This document shows positions 60,501 to 64,000 of a stretch of 64,000 nt of DNA, piece by piece; within the stretch, counting starts at the first letter, position 1, and every line of letters begins with the position of its first letter. The notes under the pieces are model-generated. The model saw only the letters and a program-made list of their open reading frames with translations, had not been told where the DNA came from and did no database searches. The stretch comes from an uncultured Alkaliphilus sp. (GTDB taxonomy: Bacteria; Bacillota; Clostridia; Peptostreptococcales; Natronincolaceae), in contig CALJEQ010000008.1 in assembly GCA_938074565.1 (NCBI GenBank), positions 124,001 to 188,000 on the forward strand. The letters are read 5' to 3'. Made by a program: the position numbers and the translations under genes.

Positions 60501-61970
60501 TTTAAATAAATTAATTTTATTTTGTAATTCTTTTTCCTTAGCTTCGTATTTCTTCTGTTTAATGTTATTTTCTTCAACAATCTTCTTATTATAGTTTGTA
60601 TACCCTATATATTGGTTTTCTTGATTAACCCAATGGAGTTTAACTTTATTCCATTCAATATCTATATCATCATCAAGTTCTTCAGCCCGTTCTTTAATGT
60701 CGGAAATATCCAACGCCTGAATTAATCGTTGTCGTTCTTCATTTTTGTTATTTATATCAAACTGTGTTTTTTTCTTTTCATTTAGTACCTTATTTATTCT
60801 ATACAGTGTAAGTTCTTTATCTTCTTCTTCAAGTTTTTCTGACATTTCATCATACTCTTTTTGTAGTTCTACTGCTTTTTTTTCTTGTTCTTCTACTTCA
60901 TTTTTTTCCTTATTATATTGAAGATTATCTTTTCTAAACTCTAAGTCTTTTCTTTCTTCTTCGGTTTTTCTTAGTTCATTACTCCATTTCTCAATATTAT
61001 GTTTTACTTGGTTTTCTTCTTCGTGAAGAATAAAGTAAATATCATTACCTTCATCAACTAGTCTTTCCTGCATGTCCATAAACCTAGATCCACTATCGGC
61101 ATTTTCAATTAATGGTTTAATTTCTACTAAAAGGTCTTTAAAATCCCCTTCTCTCTTTATTAAAACAGGTAGATCCTTAGTGATGGAGAGATTACTTTTA
61201 AACATTTCTATTAAATGGTCGCCTTCGTCTTGGGTGTAATTTTTAAGGTTTTCACTTATGGCAGGGATAATTTTTTTATCAAAAATAGACTTATTATCAC
61301 TGGCTCCAATGAAGTAGTCCCCTGCTCCCCCCTCTAGTTTGTTTATGTCCCTTAAATTAATCCATTCACTTCGATAAATACCTCTTTCCTCCAAATATTT
61401 GTAATATCCAGAATCTCTATTTTTTCCACTGGACTGACTATATTTGATAAAATCTCTTTTATGTTCATCTATAAATGCCTCTAGTTTATCTAAATCTATA
61501 GCCTTTCCAGTGGTAGTGTCAAATAATGGTAAGTTTTCAACGGAAAAATAGCTTTTATTTTGGTGTTCGTGGGTATATAAAAAGTAAGAAATACCTGTTT
61601 TTTCTTCATCTTCTCCACTGGTATTTTTTATAACTGCCTTCACACCTATACCAGTAATTAATCTTTTTTCTGGAACTGTATCCAACACCCATTCCAGTAC
61701 AACGTGAAAAGTAAAGGGGTTTAGATTGTTTCTTTGGTCATAAAACATTGATATGACTTTATTTCCATGATTTTTTCCCCATTTTGTTTCAGGTAAAAGT
61801 AGCTGAAAAATTAACTGCATCATTACCCCTTTACCCCCACCATTAAAAAGAGTGAATAGGGTATGGTCGGCTTGTCCGTCTCTTGTTAAATCAAAAATTG
61901 AATTTTCATGTTCCTTTTTAAGTCCTTCGTATTTACATCCTGTAAGTCTAATCTTCGTTAATTTTGGCAA
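57531..61970 (-). CDS. SMC/MukB-like ATPase of a Wadjet-type system (JetC-like)
   Basis: 1479 aa. The N-terminal P-loop is atypical, LFNGGGKGVMMQLIFQLLLPETKWG. Two long coiled-coil arms (about 275-700 and 760-1270) flank a hinge region near 600-760. The C-terminal head has the signature GSGGQTLSVNTF and Walker B STVLILDNPFGKAS. The size and order after two smaller genes match JetC of Wadjet, the DNA-loop-extruding defence complex against plasmids. The TTG start sits inside the end of the preceding gene (23-bp overlap) with GGAGGGGGAAGG upstream. No jetD nuclease gene follows; the next gene is convergent. Confidence 0.85.
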   Translation of the reverse strand: MPKLTKIRLTGCKYEGLKKEHENSIFDLTRDGQADHTLFTLFNGGGKGVMMQLIFQLLLPETKWGKNHGNKVISMFYDQRNNLNPFTFHVVLEWVLDTVPEKRLITGIGVKAVIKNTSGEDEEKTGISYFLYTHEHQNKSYFSVENLPLFDTTTGKAIDLDKLEAFIDEHKRDFIKYSQSSGKNRDSGYYKYLEERGIYRSEWINLRDINKLEGGAGDYFIGASDNKSIFDKKIIPAISENLKNYTQDEGDHLIEMFKSNLSITKDLPVLIKREGDFKDLLVEIKPLIENADSGSRFMDMQERLVDEGNDIYFILHEEENQVKHNIEKWSNELRKTEEERKDLEFRKDNLQYNKEKNEVEEQEKKAVELQKEYDEMSEKLEEEDKELTLYRINKVLNEKKKTQFDINNKNEERQRLIQALDISDIKERAEELDDDIDIEWNKVKLHWVNQENQYIGYTNYNKKIVEENNIKQKKYEAKEKELQNKINLFKIKEEQLDKYIKKKLEEKYDPMRLAFPVRILEDLNKQKDEDEKKINSLTKEIKDKDEKCRVLEGEIREAEHNLKQKKECEVDLTKKFNKQEKEEKELARRVATQLLESYDASLLNHDWFATKQRHLELQEVDKKQRLEDIQRKIWEKSIDKSLNKENYFIPNKDVLLIKEEIKKLNIHVETGTEYLKGFQPSERANLLSEAPGLLYSVVIGTLRDWEQIEKNINKDLFLNSMVPVYIPSQIKTSENQSFKMVYGKADQLMEEENFVNWKELMEKEMEALTDTEGNLKKDLSNITDLMKDLNFIAKNDTAWILSQNLRKIENEIAELSNVISLKNEEKFVVEAKLKQCKASLETKDGEMKQVIKAIEEMEEYIEKVKELEEEGKLIKETQKDLNNTKVEISIIQDDTENIKEKIDKVKDSFNKWKVEIENTINRVTDVNKEAVYECNADYNYSNYNTPNFSLEADTLLALVKEKKLLNESLAGKNAEIKSIETALEYLEKDLKRHNNELKKLDNNWTQYPDLELNILDIEIKIGEIEKKIKDFKDELEKVKSSLDNITGEIKSNRKQLHQRAELINKAHKKPPIVLEIEDFDAEIVGVESYIELNEKYKNVCYEERNRNINLQAKLNINLTKIKHGYSLDITKGKGDKVLKGKIVDSPDTIVDDWIKRLENVKYKIEETIAEGERFKAKFMNGINKLEEEHLKNKISNTLKEYNISKFKSNLTSFKSMETHFQQELMRLSKDKKKAEEVMKQWTNRASFHVIRMIEALKSMVASMNYINEQGYAFPLVKLKGVEGLPKEDKEISYLLEEYFIQSISKILEKKEDISNISNQALKDIMGDKALFSKAIQGKYPTLLVYKMTEKNEFRYAKAREEYYTTWEAINKGEGDLPEGSGGQTLSVNTFVIMMIMSFKKKHIGNENPSTVLILDNPFGKASAKHILDPIFEIAHKLNFQLICFAAPEIIKVEISERFPVFWELKIKDGKIIHGGRIIK

Positions 61971-62712
61971 CTTCCTTCCCCCTCCTATCCTGTTTGATAA
62001 GTTCCATTATTTCTTCATATCTATCTCCACCATGATAAAGCTTTTCCAGACGCTCATAAAGTTCATCCTTTGGAATAATTCTATTTTCTTTACTTAAATT
62101 TATAATTAAGTTTTCCTGCTCTAAGGGTTTAAGGGCTTCGTTAATAAAACCTAATCTGGTTTGAGGTGAAAGACTAAAACCCAAACCACCTTTTCCTTCT
62201 TTAGAGTGGGACAGTTCCGTTGTCCAAAGGTGATGGATTTCATCAATTGCGATGGCAAAATCTTGGGAGAAGGTTTCTTCCTTTTCATTCCGATTCTTCC
62301 ATGATTCCAATGTATTGGATATAATCTCCTCCAACTTATAGTAAGACAACCCTGCATCCTCTATTCTAAAGGAAAAACTGTTTTCTCTATCTATTTCAGC
62401 TAAATATATACATATTATTATATTTGCTAAATAAAAGTGCTTTTTTCTCTCTAACCTCTTGTATTTCTCCTTCATATGACTATAGGTGGTGGCAAATATA
62501 GAAGTCTCTCCCCTTGCAACAAGATGTAGGTTTTGCCTTGTTTCTAAAACCTTTAATCCCCCTTCATCTGCCATATTTTTAATAATCTCCCTTATGGCAT
62601 TATCTTCATAATATAAAGTTGCCAAGGTGTCACTGGCTGGTAAAATTCGTTTATTTAACAAATAAAAAAACAATTCACTTGCCTTTTTAATATCTTCACT
62701 GGTATATGCCAT
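61948..62712 (-). CDS. Wadjet JetB-like (DUF6063-type) kleisin-associated subunit
   Basis: 254 aa, mostly helical with winged-helix character: TSEDIKKASELFFYLLNKRILP, NMADEGGLKVLETRQNLHLVARGETSIFATTYSHMKEKYKR, and a basic C-terminus. As recalled, DUF6063 proteins lie beside MukB-like ATPases in type III-like Wadjet loci. AAGGAGTGAAGCTAAT precedes the ATG. The gap to the upstream gene is 7 bp and the end overlaps the SMC gene. The exact subunit name is by gene order. Confidence 0.7.
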   Translation of the reverse strand: MAYTSEDIKKASELFFYLLNKRILPASDTLATLYYEDNAIREIIKNMADEGGLKVLETRQNLHLVARGETSIFATTYSHMKEKYKRLERKKHFYLANIIICIYLAEIDRENSFSFRIEDAGLSYYKLEEIISNTLESWKNRNEKEETFSQDFAIAIDEIHHLWTTELSHSKEGKGGLGFSLSPQTRLGFINEALKPLEQENLIINLSKENRIIPKDELYERLEKLYHGGDRYEEIMELIKQDRRGKEVAKINED

Positions 62713-62719
62713 ATTAGCT

Positions 62720-64000
62720 TCACTCCTTAATATAAATCCGATAAGGGGAAATAAATAATTCGTTCCAACTAAAGTAATCTTTAGTATTCTCTATTTCTGC
62801 CTTAATCTTCTTTCCCTCTAAAGCTTTCAGTTCGGAATTTTTCTCACATAAACGTCTAAATAAACTTAGTCTTTCGTCTTCACCTGTATATTTTAAATCT
62901 AACACAACTTCTGAAATAACCAACATCATAAATATGTCGATATTTTCCGTTTGTCTCAACCATTTTTCTTTTTCTTCTTGATTTTTTTCCTTTAATTGTA
63001 AAATAGAGAAACTGCCCTTTTCTAAAAGTGTTATAAAGACTTCTTCATATAACTCAACCAATAAATCCCAATCTGTCTCCCTAAATCTCCAATCATCTTC
63101 TACAAAGGTGTCTGTTTCTTTCCTTTCCTTCCTCTTAGCCCTAACCATTTGCTCTGACCAAGCCCAATCCAGAGGATATATAAAATCTATCTCTGGTGAA
63201 AATAAAGGGGAAATAACTTTTTCTAAATCATCTATATTTTTTAAACCATCTTTAACAATGTGGTTTTTCCAAATATCCTTTTTAAAACTATAGCTGGATA
63301 TATTCCAAAAACTCTCTGGATATTTAACCCTAATTTCCAGCTCTAGGGCTAAATTCTCCATCACCCGTCTGGCTAAAGTATCATGTAAAGACCTAGCCCT
63401 TTCAAGATTTTCAAACATGATTTCTGCTTCTGCCTTTTTCTCATCTGGTAAAGTATCATATCTATTTTTCCAAGAAAGCATACTTTGAAACACCTGCTGT
63501 TCTTCTTTAAACTGATCTTTAATTTCTTCTTCTGTTCTTTTTCCCCTAACGTTTCTGTCAAAAAATATATTTTGAGGATCTCTAATAATGTCCCTTCGAT
63601 ATTCCTTCTCTCTATTTATTAGCACCCTTACTCTTGCAATTAAATGGTCAATACTATTTCTTGCTTTAGAAAAATTTCCTGTTTTAATCAATTGCAAGGT
63701 ATAGAACTGTTCTAAATCAAACCCAAACTCCTCCAATATCTCTCTAGTTATAAATATCATTTCTTGACTTTCTTCCGTAAGCATATATACTGTTGAACCG
63801 CCTTGCTCCCAATGGCTGTGTTCTCTATCTACTTTGAAATATCTAAAGGCATAGTCTACTTTACTATTGGTTGTCTCGTTATAGATTCTGGTACTAAAGG
63901 CATCTTGTTTGGTTGGTTCACGATACCATAGTGTTCCATCAACTATTCTTTCTATAATTTCCCTGTCACCTTCTAAGTTCATATCTTTTAAAATATTTTC
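62720..64000 (-). CDS. Wadjet JetA-like subunit, N-terminus outside the window
   Basis: At least 427 codons are open to the right edge. The first internal Met (63982) has no ribosome-binding site, and six sense codons (ENILKD) precede it, so the protein almost surely starts beyond the window. REPTKQDAFSTRIYNETTNSKVDYAFRYFKVDREHSHW, EQFYTLQLIKTGNFSKARNSIDHLIARVRVLINREKEYRRDIIRDPQ and a helical C-terminus fit the DUF5716/JetA-type subunit as I recall it. It is the first of three tightly packed genes with the JetB-like and SMC-like products. Confidence 0.7.
   Translation of the reverse strand, partial: ENILKDMNLEGDREIIERIVDGTLWYREPTKQDAFSTRIYNETTNSKVDYAFRYFKVDREHSHWEQGGSTVYMLTEESQEMIFITREILEEFGFDLEQFYTLQLIKTGNFSKARNSIDHLIARVRVLINREKEYRRDIIRDPQNIFFDRNVRGKRTEEEIKDQFKEEQQVFQSMLSWKNRYDTLPDEKKAEAEIMFENLERARSLHDTLARRVMENLALELEIRVKYPESFWNISSYSFKKDIWKNHIVKDGLKNIDDLEKVISPLFSPEIDFIYPLDWAWSEQMVRAKRKERKETDTFVEDDWRFRETDWDLLVELYEEVFITLLEKGSFSILQLKEKNQEEKEKWLRQTENIDIFMMLVISEVVLDLKYTGEDERLSLFRRLCEKNSELKALEGKKIKAEIENTKDYFSWNELFISPYRIYIKE

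Noticed and set aside
57822-60594. Plus-strand ORFs opposite the SMC-like gene
   Set aside because: Serine/phenylalanine-rich frames mirror the coiled-coil codons of the minus-strand gene and have no ribosome-binding sites.

Overview
The window is AT-rich DNA with strong GGAGG ribosome-binding sites and almost all genes on the minus strand. It contains purine-fermentation genes, a bacterial microcompartment (BMC), SPASM-type radical SAM enzymes and many small membrane proteins. Together these point to an anaerobic, low-GC Firmicute of the class Clostridia; I cannot name the species. I see no rRNA, tRNA or CRISPR array.

Left part (1-15,000). The left edge holds the N-terminal part of a serine recombinase and a 37-aa companion ORF, the end of a mobile element. 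Next come an FtsX-type ABC permease, its ATPase, a histidine kinase and a response regulator (1103-5943), bracketed by two short palindromes. From 14478 down to 6474 runs a peptide natural-product (RiPP) operon. It encodes a 66-aa Cys-containing precursor, a cytoplasmic subtilisin-like protease with an acyl-carrier-like tail, an ABC exporter, two radical SAM/SPASM maturases, and a three-gene ABC transporter that may give self-immunity.

Middle (15,000-38,000). This is an accessory region of small membrane or lipoproteins, decayed repeats, a truncated ATPase gene and a truncated chemoreceptor. It has two candidate defence pairs: a HEPN protein with a NERD-helicase, and a KGGVGR ATPase with a HEPN-like protein. 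MazG-like and NUDIX enzymes, a CPBP membrane protease, a secreted Vpr-like subtilase and a pseudokinase-like membrane protein with a PKD-like domain also lie here.

Right part (38,381-57,471). One 18-kb run of minus-strand genes plus one divergent gene encodes what reads as a complete purine-to-glycine fermentation route with a microcompartment. It has two adenine deaminases, a three-component xanthine dehydrogenase (its Mo subunit split in two), a guanine-deaminase-like amidohydrolase and a purine permease. The shell genes are three BMC-H and one BMC-P, with an Asn-rich scaffold-like protein and a flavoprotein among them. The enzymes beside them are a hydantoinase-like cyclic amidohydrolase, an isochorismatase-family amidase, UbiD with UbiX, and a formiminotransferase; a cyclase-family hydrolase is divergent. 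These map step by step onto the classical clostridial xanthine pathway (xanthine, ureidoimidazole carboxylate, aminoimidazole carboxylate, aminoimidazole, imidazolone, formiminoglycine, glycine).

Right edge (57,531-64,000). A Wadjet-like SMC defence operon (jetA-jetB-jetC order) is present with no jetD visible; jetA runs off the window.
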